Source: Pseudomonas panipatensis
Lineage (GTDB): Bacteria > Pseudomonadota > Gammaproteobacteria > Pseudomonadales > Pseudomonadaceae
DNA: 64,000 bases
Assembly (NCBI RefSeq): GCF_900099785.1
Contig: NZ_FNDS01000002.1
Coordinates: forward strand, 248,001 to 312,000
Reading direction: 5' to 3'
A model generated the notes under the pieces. That model was given only the letters and a program-made list of their open reading frames with translations, searched no databases and was not told the origin of the DNA. Made by a program: the position numbers and the translations under genes. Shown piece by piece: positions 49,601 to 56,804 of this stretch (its first letter is position 1; each line of letters starts with the position of its first letter).

Positions 49601-52516
49601 ACCACCACCTATATCCGCGATTACCGCCCGGACGCAGGCCTGAATCCCGATGGCACGCCTTCGGTCGGCTACAACTCCCACGAGGTGCTCGCCGGCAGCG
49701 ACTACAACGACTGGATCGACGCCGGCGACGGCGACGACACCATTTACGGCGAGGGCGGCGACGATATCCTCGACGGCAAGGCCGGCGCCGATCACATCTA
49801 CGGCGGCCTGGGCAACGACATCATCTACGGCGGCGATATCGACGACTTCCTCGATGGCGGCGAAGGCGATGACATCATCTACGCCGGCACCAGCGCCGGT
49901 GCCATCGACATCGTGATCGGCGGCAACGGCAACGATCACCTCTACGGCGAAGCGGGGATCGACGAGCTGTACGGCGGCGCCGGCAACGATTTCATCGACG
50001 CCGGTGGCGACACCGACCTGGTCCATGGCGGCGATGGCAGCGACGAAATCTACGGCGGCGATGGGCCGGACATTCTCTTCGGCGAAGATGGCGACGACAT
50101 CATTTCCGGCGGTTCGACCGGCGACCAGGAGTTCGGCGGCGAAGGCGACGACATCCTGCTCCCCGGTCTCGGTGGAGCCCCCGGCCAAGGTGACGGTGAC
50201 GAAGCGATCGGTGACGTCGGCTTCGACATTGCCGCCTTCAGCGACGTCAACATCGCCCTCGACGCAGCCGCCGACCTGAACAACCAGAACGTGGTGGCAG
50301 CGCCCGGCACCAATGTGCTGTTCCAGCCGTTCAATGCCCTGCTCACCGACATCGAAGGCCTGATCGGCTCGCGCTTCGGCGACAGCCGGGCGAACAGTGC
50401 CGACCCGGGCAAACCCAGCGCCGGGCTGATCGGCAACGCCGCGGAAAACTGGCTGATCGGTGGTAGCGGCGACGACGTGTCCCAGGGCAACGCTGGCAAC
50501 GACGTGATCGTCGGCGACTCGATCCGCCTGGCCGACCTCAACCACCTGCTCGCCAGCCAGGGCTTCGCCCAGCACTTCAACGGTCTGCAGGCGGCCCGCC
50601 CGGGATTCGTCCTCGGCGACAACCATACCGCGCCGGGCACCTCCGACGGCGCGGCGGACGTGGCGGTGTACAGCGGTAACCTGGCCGACTACAGCATCGT
50701 CAAGTTCGTCGACAATGCGATCACCGGCTTCAAGATCATCGACAATCGCGTCGGCGCGGCCAACCTGGACGGTACCGACATCCTGATCGGCGTCGAGAAG
50801 GTCCGCTTCGCCGACCGCACCGTCAACCTCAACGTCAACAACAGCCTGCCCACCGGCAATATCGTGGTGAGCGGCTATGCCACCGCGCCGAGCACGCCGA
50901 GCCGACCGGTTCCGACACAGTATCGGTTGAGCGCGAATATCAGCGGTATTCAGGACGCCGACGGGCTGCCCGCCCCGAGCGGCTTCGCCTATCAGTGGCA
51001 GGCCCTGGTGGGCGCCACCTGGATCAATATCGTCGGCGCCAACGCGGCGACCTTCGCACCGACGTCCACCCAGTACGGCCAGCAGCTTCGCGTGCAGGTG
51101 ACCTACACCGACAACAACGGCACGGTCGAACAGGTCAATTCGGCGCCGACCGAGGCCGTCGGGCGCTTTGTCGAAGGCAACATCTTCAGCAACAACCCGC
51201 TCAACGGCACCGACTACCAGGACATCATCCTCGGCTATGCCGGCAGCGATGTGCTCAACGGCGGCCTGGGCTCCGACCTGCTCGACGGCGGCAGCGGCAA
51301 CGACACCCTGCGCGGCGGCCAGGGCAACGACACCTACGTGGTCGACAGCAACGGCGACTCGGTGGTGGAAAACACCGGGGAAGGCAACGACACGGTGCTC
51401 TCCTCGATCAACTACACGCTGGGCAACAACGTCGAGAACCTGACCCTCACCGGCAACGGCAACATCAATGGCACCGGCAACGGCCTGGACAACGTCATCA
51501 CCGGCAACAACGGCAACAACCAGCTCAACGGCCTGGGCGGCAACGACAGCCTGTTCGGCGGCGCCGGCAACGATAGCTTCCTCGCCGGCATCAATGACGG
51601 CAACGACAGCTACGACGGTGGCAGCGGCACCGATACCTACGACCTCTCCGCCACCAGCGCGGCGGCGACCGTCGACCTGAGCACAGGGCAGGCCAGCAGC
51701 GCGCAGACCGGCAACGACAACCTGACCTCGGTGGAAAACATCACCGGCAGCTCCGCCTCCGACCATCTGCAGGGCGATGCTGCCGCCAACCTGCTGCAAG
51801 GCGGCGCGGGGGGCGACTGGATAGACGGCGGTGCCGGCAACGACACCCTGCGCGCCAGCATTGGCGACGGCAACGACAGCTACTTCGGCGGTGCGGACAG
51901 CGACACCTACGACCTCTCGGGCACTTCGGCCGCAGCCACCGTCAGCCTGCTCGCCGGCACCTCCAGCAGCAGCCAGACCGGCAGCGATACCCTGGCCGGT
52001 ATCGAGAACCTGCTCGGCAGCACGGCCGGCGATAGCCTGACCGGCGATGGCAATGCCAACAGCCTCAGTGGCCTGGATGGCAACGACACGCTGAACGGCG
52101 GTGCCGGTGCCGATACCCTCATCGGCGGTGCCGGCCGGGATAGTCTCAGCGGCGGCGCGGACGCGGATACCTTCGTGTTCTCGGCTATCGGTGACAGCGG
52201 CACCAGTGCAACCACGCGCGACGTGATCAATGACTTCACCCAGGGCGCCGACCGCATCGACCTCTCCGCCATCGATGCCCGCACCAACGGCGCTGGCTCC
52301 AATGGAGTCCAGCACTTCACCTTCCTCGGCGAATGGAACAACGTAGGCAACGAGTTCAACAACCAGGCGCAATTGAAGTTCCACTACGTGAATGTCGGCG
52401 GCGTCGACCACACCTATGTGGAAGGTAACGTCAACAACAACAATGCGGCCGACTTCCAGATCGACCTGGTGGGTCATATCGCACTGACCAGCAACGACTT
52501 CATCGGCCTGGCCTGA
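46631..52516 (+). CDS. Secreted RTX heme peroxidase (animal-type peroxidase domain plus calcium-binding repeats)
   Basis: A 1961-residue protein without an N-terminal signal. Residues about 100-960 form an animal-type heme peroxidase: the distal histidine is in FGQFFDHGLDF (about H236), and GDGRVNENFGLTAIHHVFHEDHN is covered by its key points R504 (catalytic Arg) and H515 (proximal ligand). Nonapeptide GGxGxDxxx repeats occupy about 1031-1187 and 1534-1843. An Ig-like segment (1413-1515) lies between them. The end (about 1844-1961) resembles the serralysin C-terminal domain and carries the type I export signal. Related in architecture to P. putida PehA as I recall it. Substrate unknown. Confidence 0.93.
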   Translation: MYELKAFTLNQKDILFLQQQVEFPTIRVIGYNANGDALYGYSGSDGVIHMLGVMGSFDPLSIPVGESTWYNGARDPIGLRNVSGAFNNLTQDGQAWGSFGQTFIRLSHADYAHYVHQNLSNHALSGLGVPAGATPQADNSSLYSDPSASLVDYTPRMISQTVVSGGVTFAKDAQGHIQHTADGIAIVSDPGLLKDLGEADTSAPGSGQYFIRNQNTVAGDPSTTGWFTLFGQFFDHGLDFIDKPNQNATITIPLSPDDPLYGAIGADGQPVYSIKVHRASVAGTDAQGQAQYVNLDSPYIDQNQTYGSNDAVTQLLRKWVEDPNNPGHFRAGAELFDGNTLSDAAAWTLNGELTHRTLPTLSELRAHVLATGRDDLTWDDIADFRVRDASGHVLDANGNSADGIQAVYTHEAILLDMNPHFDDAHIDQAKLMALDGNIQAITFNAQNPFGMTITYQDSSVKTLFDLVDFSNFTIKAAPGTVEYRVANELLLESVGDHYIAGDGRVNENFGLTAIHHVFHEDHNVQLINLQAEILAQNNADIAHKWQVGVSDGNGGFWHDNDGNYLVAQGGAISWDQDKLFYAAKLAVEMEYQHVAIDQYARLITPDLPEFVTYDSGINANISLEYGEAAFRFGHSQLRETIDALEKSASGSYDLTGAITHYALEKAFLNPAGFAKVGPTAIALGMTRQVSNEIDEFVTPALQQGLLGQPLDLATINLARGRDLGLPTLNQARQQIHDALIAERAQPGGSLHHTNLIVDALTPYTSWSDFANNMIHPESLVNFIAAYSFDGDVAHAQAIIDADKTGLAKSYVNGGVTYQVTAEQAALFLSGGADANGNHIAGYDGFNNIDLWIGGLAEKHVYTGQLGTTFNAIFEDQMERLMDGDRFYYLFRLDLGLPAMTNLNEQVVTEQFKDIIERTTDARHLAGDVFAYADSHIELSEKPADATAYKSEHKYGNLIDANHVGVYSTGGGGGIGGNGMLVNLVNPETGATTTYIRDYRPDAGLNPDGTPSVGYNSHEVLAGSDYNDWIDAGDGDDTIYGEGGDDILDGKAGADHIYGGLGNDIIYGGDIDDFLDGGEGDDIIYAGTSAGAIDIVIGGNGNDHLYGEAGIDELYGGAGNDFIDAGGDTDLVHGGDGSDEIYGGDGPDILFGEDGDDIISGGSTGDQEFGGEGDDILLPGLGGAPGQGDGDEAIGDVGFDIAAFSDVNIALDAAADLNNQNVVAAPGTNVLFQPFNALLTDIEGLIGSRFGDSRANSADPGKPSAGLIGNAAENWLIGGSGDDVSQGNAGNDVIVGDSIRLADLNHLLASQGFAQHFNGLQAARPGFVLGDNHTAPGTSDGAADVAVYSGNLADYSIVKFVDNAITGFKIIDNRVGAANLDGTDILIGVEKVRFADRTVNLNVNNSLPTGNIVVSGYATAPSTPSRPVPTQYRLSANISGIQDADGLPAPSGFAYQWQALVGATWINIVGANAATFAPTSTQYGQQLRVQVTYTDNNGTVEQVNSAPTEAVGRFVEGNIFSNNPLNGTDYQDIILGYAGSDVLNGGLGSDLLDGGSGNDTLRGGQGNDTYVVDSNGDSVVENTGEGNDTVLSSINYTLGNNVENLTLTGNGNINGTGNGLDNVITGNNGNNQLNGLGGNDSLFGGAGNDSFLAGINDGNDSYDGGSGTDTYDLSATSAAATVDLSTGQASSAQTGNDNLTSVENITGSSASDHLQGDAAANLLQGGAGGDWIDGGAGNDTLRASIGDGNDSYFGGADSDTYDLSGTSAAATVSLLAGTSSSSQTGSDTLAGIENLLGSTAGDSLTGDGNANSLSGLDGNDTLNGGAGADTLIGGAGRDSLSGGADADTFVFSAIGDSGTSATTRDVINDFTQGADRIDLSAIDARTNGAGSNGVQHFTFLGEWNNVGNEFNNQAQLKFHYVNVGGVDHTYVEGNVNNNNAADFQIDLVGHIALTSNDFIGLA

Positions 52517-52608
52517 GGCTTGCCCTGGCCCGCATCGACTCCGGGGGAGGCCGGTGCGGCCAGGCCGGGAATGTCCGCTGGTCGCGGCGCCTCGCCCTGG
52601 GCGCCACG

Positions 52609-52641
52609 CCCCCTCGCCCGACCGTCGAGGGGGATTTTTTT
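52609..52641 (+). terminator. Rho-independent terminator after the RTX peroxidase
   Basis: CCCCCTCG and CGAGGGGG form a perfect 8-base stem with a 9-base loop, followed by A and seven T. It lies 93 bases after the peroxidase stop and marks the right end of the locus. Confidence 0.9.
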
Positions 52642-52710
52642 GCGGCCGCCCCACGCCTCCGGACCAGACGTCCTGCTACGCTGGTTAGCGTCCTGGCTCC
52701 GGAACCCGAC

Positions 52711-53175
52711 ATGCTGTTCTGCCTTCTGCTGATCGTCACCTGGGTCGTCCTGCTGCTGCGCTACCCGACGCGTGCCCTGCCGGTTTCGGCGGCGGCGCTG
52801 GTGGGGCTGGCGCTGGTGATCGCCTTGGCGATCTGGCAGGACAGCCAGGAGCAACGCCTGCTGCAACACCTCGAACTGCGCATCCGCTACGCGCCGACCT
52901 TGTGTCCGGCCGACCGGCCGCTGCGCGTGGACCTGAAGAATGGCAGCGAGGCGCCGCTGCTGGAGCTGAACTGGAAAGTCGCCGCCTACCGTCCCGGCGA
53001 CACCGCCGACCTCGCGGAAAACCTCTACGAAACCCCGCGCTACAGCGGCCCCGGCGCGCTGCTCGGCGGCGAAAGCTGGGCCGACTGCCTGCCGCTGCCG
53101 ACGCTGCGTCCCGGTTACCGCGCCAGCACCCTGGAATTCCGCGCCGAACACATCGAAGGACATTTCGGCGGCTGA
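52711..53175 (+). CDS. Small membrane protein of unknown function
   Basis: A 154-residue protein. Two hydrophobic segments at the N-terminus (residues about 1-17 and 24-42) are separated by a short charged turn. They are followed by a soluble domain of about 105 residues (LELRIRYAPTLCPADRPLRVDLKNGSEAPLLELNWKV is cut to its key LRVDLKNGS) with two cysteines. I do not recognise a named family with confidence. The start has no strong ribosome site. It precedes the short-chain dehydrogenase by 69 bases on the same strand. Confidence 0.7.
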   Translation: MLFCLLLIVTWVVLLLRYPTRALPVSAAALVGLALVIALAIWQDSQEQRLLQHLELRIRYAPTLCPADRPLRVDLKNGSEAPLLELNWKVAAYRPGDTADLAENLYETPRYSGPGALLGGESWADCLPLPTLRPGYRASTLEFRAEHIEGHFGG

Positions 53176-53244
53176 AGGCGGCTTCCGCCCGGCCGGGGCA
53201 ATCGGCTAGGGTAGGCACCTCCCGCTCCCGCCAAGGAATGCCGC

Positions 53245-54075
53245 ATGTCCCAGCCCGTCGCCCTGATCACCGGATGCTCCAGCGGCATCGGCCGCGCCCT
53301 GGCCGAGACCTTCCAGGGCGCCGGCTACCGCGTCTGGGCCACCGCCCGGCGCGAGGAAGACGTCGCCGAGCTGAACCGGGCCGGCTTCCAGGGCGTGCGC
53401 CTGGACGTCAACGACGAAGCGGCGGTGACGAGCCTGGCCGAGCGCCTGCAACGCGAGGTCGGCGGCCTCGACCTGCTGATCAACAACGCCGGCTACGGTG
53501 CCATGGGGCCGCTGCTGGACGCCGGCAGCGAGGGCCTGCGCCGCCAGTTCGAAACCAATGTCTTCGCCGTGGTCGGCCTGACCCGCGCCCTCTTCCCGCT
53601 GCTGCGCGCGCGGCGCGGGCTGGTGGTCAACATCGGCAGCGTGTCCGGCCTGCTGGTCACCCCCTTCGCCGGCGCCTACTGCGCCTCCAAAGCGGCACTG
53701 CACGCGCTCAACGAAGCGCTGCGCCTGGAACTGGCGCCCTTCGCCATCGAGGTGCTGGAAGTGCAGCCCGGCGCCATCGCCTCGCAGTTCGGCGCCAATG
53801 CCAGCCGCGCGATGGATTCGCTGGTCGATCGAGACTCGCCCTGGTGGCCGCTGCGTCGCTTCATCCAGGCGCGCGCCGCCGCCTCCCAGGACAACCCCAC
53901 CCCGGCCGCCGAACTGGCGCGCCTGTTGCTCGCCGCCGTGCAGCGCCAGCCGCGCCCGCGCCTGCTGCGGGTCGGCAACGGCAGCCGCGCCCTGCCCCTG
54001 CTGGCGCGCTGGCTGCCCAGCGCATTGCTGGATAAGGTACTGAAGAAGCGCTTCGGCCTCGACGGCCGACTCTGA
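53245..54075 (+). CDS. Short-chain dehydrogenase/reductase
   Basis: A 276-residue classical SDR. The cofactor motif TGCSSGIG is at residues about 10-17, NNAG at about 75-78, the catalytic serine in NIGSVSG, and Y-x3-K in AYCASKAALHAL. The acidic-free ARR after the second beta strand (ATARREED) favours NADP(H). The C-terminal 40 residues (LPSALLDKVLKKRFGL) are longer than in typical 250-residue SDRs and are seen in lipid- or retinol-type SDRs. Substrate unknown. It is followed closely by a small membrane protein gene. Confidence 0.9.
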   Translation: MSQPVALITGCSSGIGRALAETFQGAGYRVWATARREEDVAELNRAGFQGVRLDVNDEAAVTSLAERLQREVGGLDLLINNAGYGAMGPLLDAGSEGLRRQFETNVFAVVGLTRALFPLLRARRGLVVNIGSVSGLLVTPFAGAYCASKAALHALNEALRLELAPFAIEVLEVQPGAIASQFGANASRAMDSLVDRDSPWWPLRRFIQARAAASQDNPTPAAELARLLLAAVQRQPRPRLLRVGNGSRALPLLARWLPSALLDKVLKKRFGLDGRL

Positions 54076-54089
54076 CCCGGAGAACCAGG

Positions 54090-54479
54090 ATGTCGCACAC
54101 GGCTCCCGTCGCCACCCGCTACTACGCCCTCGGCGGCATTCTGCTGGCCATCGTCCTCAACACCCTCCTGCGCGCGCTGCTGCGCTACAGCCTGCTGCCG
54201 GTGAACCTGCTGGTGGCGTTGGCCATCGGCTTCGCCATGGCTTGGCTGTTCGCCCGCCGCGTCGGCCGCCTGCCGAGCAGCGGCGAGCGCTGGCGCCTGC
54301 TGAGCGGCTACGCCGGCGGGCTGGCGCTACTCTACCTGGCGCTGGTGGCCCTGGCGGCCTGGCGCGACCCGCCCAGCCATGCGGCCTTGCTGCTGTACCT
54401 GCTCAACTACCTGTTCTACCCGCTGGCGGCCTGCTGGGCGTTCCGTGCGTCGATCATGCAGCGCTGGTTGCCACGCTGA
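54090..54479 (+). CDS. Small four-helix membrane protein
   Basis: A 129-residue protein with four predicted membrane segments (about 10-28, 37-53, 72-91 and 98-118) and a loop SSGERWRLLSGYAGG between the second and third. It may belong to the ABZJ_00895-type family of small membrane proteins, but I am not certain. It starts 14 bases after the SDR stop with CCGGAG ahead of the ATG, so it is co-transcribed with the SDR. Confidence 0.7.
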   Translation: MSHTAPVATRYYALGGILLAIVLNTLLRALLRYSLLPVNLLVALAIGFAMAWLFARRVGRLPSSGERWRLLSGYAGGLALLYLALVALAAWRDPPSHAALLLYLLNYLFYPLAACWAFRASIMQRWLPR

Positions 54480-54559
54480 GCGAGCGACACCGCCGCGCAG
54501 CGGCGGCGGGCAGCAACCTGGGTTAGGGTAGCCCTCTTCGAACACGCGACAGGCCCGTC

Positions 54560-55447
54560 ATGACCATTTCCCGTTTCTCCGCCGTCACCCATACCCGCCT
54601 CATCGAGCACGCCGGGCTGGACGCGCTATGCGCCGACTACGACGGTTTCCTGCTCGACCTCTGGGGCGTGCTGATGGACGGCGCCGAGGTCTTTCCCGGC
54701 GCCCGTGCCTGGCTCCAGCGCCGCGCCAACGAAGGGCGTCCGGTGTGGTTCCTCAGCAACGCCTCGCGCAGCGTCGCGGAAATGGCCGATACCCTGGCCC
54801 GTCTCGGCGTGCCGCATGCGCTGTACAGCGGCATCACCACCTCCGGGCAACTGGCCATCGACGCCTTCAACCACGAGCCCGACTTCCAGCGCGGCGGCAT
54901 CTACATCGCCGGCGTCGGCGACTCCCTGGACACCTGGCCGGCGGAAATCCGCGCGCGCTTCACCACGGATATCCACAGCGCTGCGCTGATCCTCGGCGTC
55001 GGCAGTTTTCCCCAGAACGAACTGGACGCGCGCTTCGCGCCGCTGCGCCAGGCGCTGGACAAGCCCTTCCTCTGTGCCAACCCGGACCGCGTGGTGGTCT
55101 CCGCCGGCAAGACGGTGTTCGGCGCCGGCCGCCTGGCCGAGGCCTTCGCCGAGGAAGGCGGCCAGGTGCACTGGTTCGGCAAGCCCGACCCGGCGCCCTT
55201 CCGCATCGTCCAGCGGCAACTGCAAGCGCGCGGTGCGCAGCGCATCCTGTTCGTCGGCGACTCCCTGGTGACCGACGTGCCCGGCGCCCTGGCGGCGCGC
55301 ATCGATACCCTCTGGCTGGCGGCCACCGGCATCCACCGCCAGGCCCTGGGCGTGCCCTTCAACGGCGCCCTGGACGAGGAAAAGGTCCAGGCCTTGCTCG
55401 ACGGCTACCCGGTACGCCCGCACTTCGCCGCTCCCGGCCTGGTCTGA
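54560..55447 (+). CDS. HAD-superfamily class IIA hydrolase (TIGR01459-like)
   Basis: A 295-residue HAD phosphatase of the NagD-like class IIA group. Motif I is LLDLWGVLMDG, with the nucleophile at D33; the usual second aspartate is replaced by W35. Motif II is in WFLSNASRS, the C2 cap occupies the middle, and the motif III/IV region is WFGKPDPAPFRI and ILFVGDSLVTDVPGA. Likely substrate: a small phosphorylated metabolite. It follows the small membrane protein by 80 bases. Confidence 0.87.
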   Translation: MTISRFSAVTHTRLIEHAGLDALCADYDGFLLDLWGVLMDGAEVFPGARAWLQRRANEGRPVWFLSNASRSVAEMADTLARLGVPHALYSGITTSGQLAIDAFNHEPDFQRGGIYIAGVGDSLDTWPAEIRARFTTDIHSAALILGVGSFPQNELDARFAPLRQALDKPFLCANPDRVVVSAGKTVFGAGRLAEAFAEEGGQVHWFGKPDPAPFRIVQRQLQARGAQRILFVGDSLVTDVPGALAARIDTLWLAATGIHRQALGVPFNGALDEEKVQALLDGYPVRPHFAAPGLV

Positions 55448-55504
55448 ACGCCGCGAGCGACACCCCACAGGGCCAGTGGGTTACGCGTGCCGTGGGATGA
55501 CCTG

Positions 55505-55524
55505 GAGCGAAGCGATACCCATCG
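55505..55524. repeat. Dispersed intergenic repeat, GCGATACCCAT type (second copy)
   Basis: GCGATACCCAT at 55512-55522 is identical to 20618-20628. Here it is preceded by GAGCGAA and followed by CG, inside the 222-base gap between the convergent HAD and efflux genes. Same interpretation as the first copy. Confidence 0.5.
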
Positions 55525-55632
55525 CGGGCATGGCTCGCTCTGGCAAGGGAACATAGCTGGGGGCGCCTGAAACGGAACGCTTTATCCGCCGGGAGGATTG
55601 GGCCCCAGCGCCACGCCGCCTGGCAGCCCCGC

Positions 55633-55662
55633 GGAAACGGAAACGGGAGCCGAAGCTCCCGT
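55633..55662 (-). terminator. Terminator of the FUSC efflux operon
   Basis: Read leftward, ACGGGAGC-TTCG-GCTCCCGT is a perfect 8-base hairpin with a stable UUCG tetraloop, followed by TTCCGTTTCC. It lies 8 bases after the stop of the HlyD-type gene. Confidence 0.75.
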
Positions 55663-55669
55663 CTGTGGG

Positions 55670-56575
55670 TCACTGTGCCGGGGCTGTCGCGCCCTTTTCG
55701 CCGACCGGGTTCTTGCTGTCCGGGTTGACGATCACCGTGGTGGTGATGCCGGCGGCCAGCAACACGCCCTTCGGCACCTGGTCGATGTGGATGCGCACCG
55801 GCACGCGCTGGGCCAGGCGCACCCAGTTGAAGGTCGGGTTGACGTCGGCCACCAGGTCGCGGCTTTCCGGGTTGTCGCGGTCGTAGATGGCGCGGGCGAT
55901 GCTTTCCACATGGCCCTTGAGGCGTTCGCCGCTCATCAGTTGCAGCTCGGCCGGGTCGCCCACGGCGATGTGCGGCAGCTTGGTCTCTTCGAAGTAGCCG
56001 TAGACCCAGTAGGAGTTCTCGTCGACCACCGCCAGCTTGGCCTCGCCGGCGCGGGCGTAGTCGCCGCGGTAGACGTTGAGGTTGGTGATGTAGCCGTCCA
56101 CCGCGGAGCGCACCTGGGTACGTTCCAGGTTGAGCTTGGCGGCATCCAGCGCGGCCAGCGCCTGCTGGTAGTCGGCATCGGCGGCGGCGGCGGTGTTGCT
56201 GGCGTCGTCGAGGCTCTCGCGGGAGACCACTTCGTTGTCCATGGCGGCGCGGCGCTTGGCGTTGAGCAGGCGCATCTGCAGGGTGGCCTTGCGCGAGGCG
56301 ACCAGGGCTTCGGCCTGTTTCACGGCGATCTGGTAGTGATCGGGGTCGATCTGCATCAGCAGGTCGCCTTTCTTCACCTGCTGGTTGTCACGCACCAGCA
56401 CGTTGACCACCACGCCGGAGACGTCGGGGGCGACGTTGATGATCTCGGCGCGGACGCGGCCGTCGCGGGTCCAGGGGGTGTCCATGTAGTTCACCCAGAG
56501 GGTGCGGCCGATGATCACGGCGACCGTCAGGATGATCAGGGTCGCCAGCAGGCTGAAGACGGATTTCAAGGTCAT
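55670..56575 (-). CDS. Efflux periplasmic adaptor (HlyD/EmrA/AaeA-like)
   Basis: A 301-residue membrane fusion protein. One N-terminal membrane segment (SVFSLLATLIILTVAVIIG) is followed by WTRDGRVRAEIINVAPDVSGVV, a short coiled coil, and RSAVDGYITNLNVYRGDYA. The pattern is that of AaeA/EmrA adaptors paired with FUSC-type pumps. Start: ATG 56575, although a TTG nine bases earlier is possible; neither has a strong ribosome site. Last gene of a four-gene efflux operon. Confidence 0.9.
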   Translation of the reverse strand: MTLKSVFSLLATLIILTVAVIIGRTLWVNYMDTPWTRDGRVRAEIINVAPDVSGVVVNVLVRDNQQVKKGDLLMQIDPDHYQIAVKQAEALVASRKATLQMRLLNAKRRAAMDNEVVSRESLDDASNTAAAADADYQQALAALDAAKLNLERTQVRSAVDGYITNLNVYRGDYARAGEAKLAVVDENSYWVYGYFEETKLPHIAVGDPAELQLMSGERLKGHVESIARAIYDRDNPESRDLVADVNPTFNWVRLAQRVPVRIHIDQVPKGVLLAAGITTTVIVNPDSKNPVGEKGATAPAQ

Positions 56576-56588
56576 GGTGGGCAAACTC

Positions 56589-56804
56589 TTATCGGTAGAC
56601 GGTCAAGGACAGGCCGCCGAACAGGCAGGCGAACAGGCACACGCGGAACAGGGCCGGATGCCAGGTGAAGCGGTACACGCCGATGGACGCGAAGATCCGG
56701 TCGATGGCCCAGCTGATCAGCGCGGCGACGATGAACAGGACGGTCAGGGTCGGCATGTAGACCCCGTGGAAGGCCACTTCGCGTGGCAGGTCTTCAAGCA
56801 ACAT
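56589..56804 (-). CDS. DUF1656 small membrane protein (AaeX-like)
   Basis: A 71-residue protein with two hydrophobic segments (TLTVLFIVAALISWAID and HPALFRVCLFACLFGGLSL), matching the DUF1656/AaeX family that accompanies FUSC pumps. ATG 56804 is chosen because AAGGAA lies 10 bases upstream and the family begins near LEDLPREV. It overlaps the end of the FUSC gene by 11 bases. Its function in the pump is unknown. Confidence 0.88.
   Translation of the reverse strand: MLLEDLPREVAFHGVYMPTLTVLFIVAALISWAIDRIFASIGVYRFTWHPALFRVCLFACLFGGLSLTVYR

Noticed and set aside
48962-52654. A 1230-residue minus-strand open frame opposite the RTX repeats
   Set aside because: The repetitive GGxGxD codons on the + strand create an open antisense frame of low-complexity Val/Ala/Gly. 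No start region or domain supports it.
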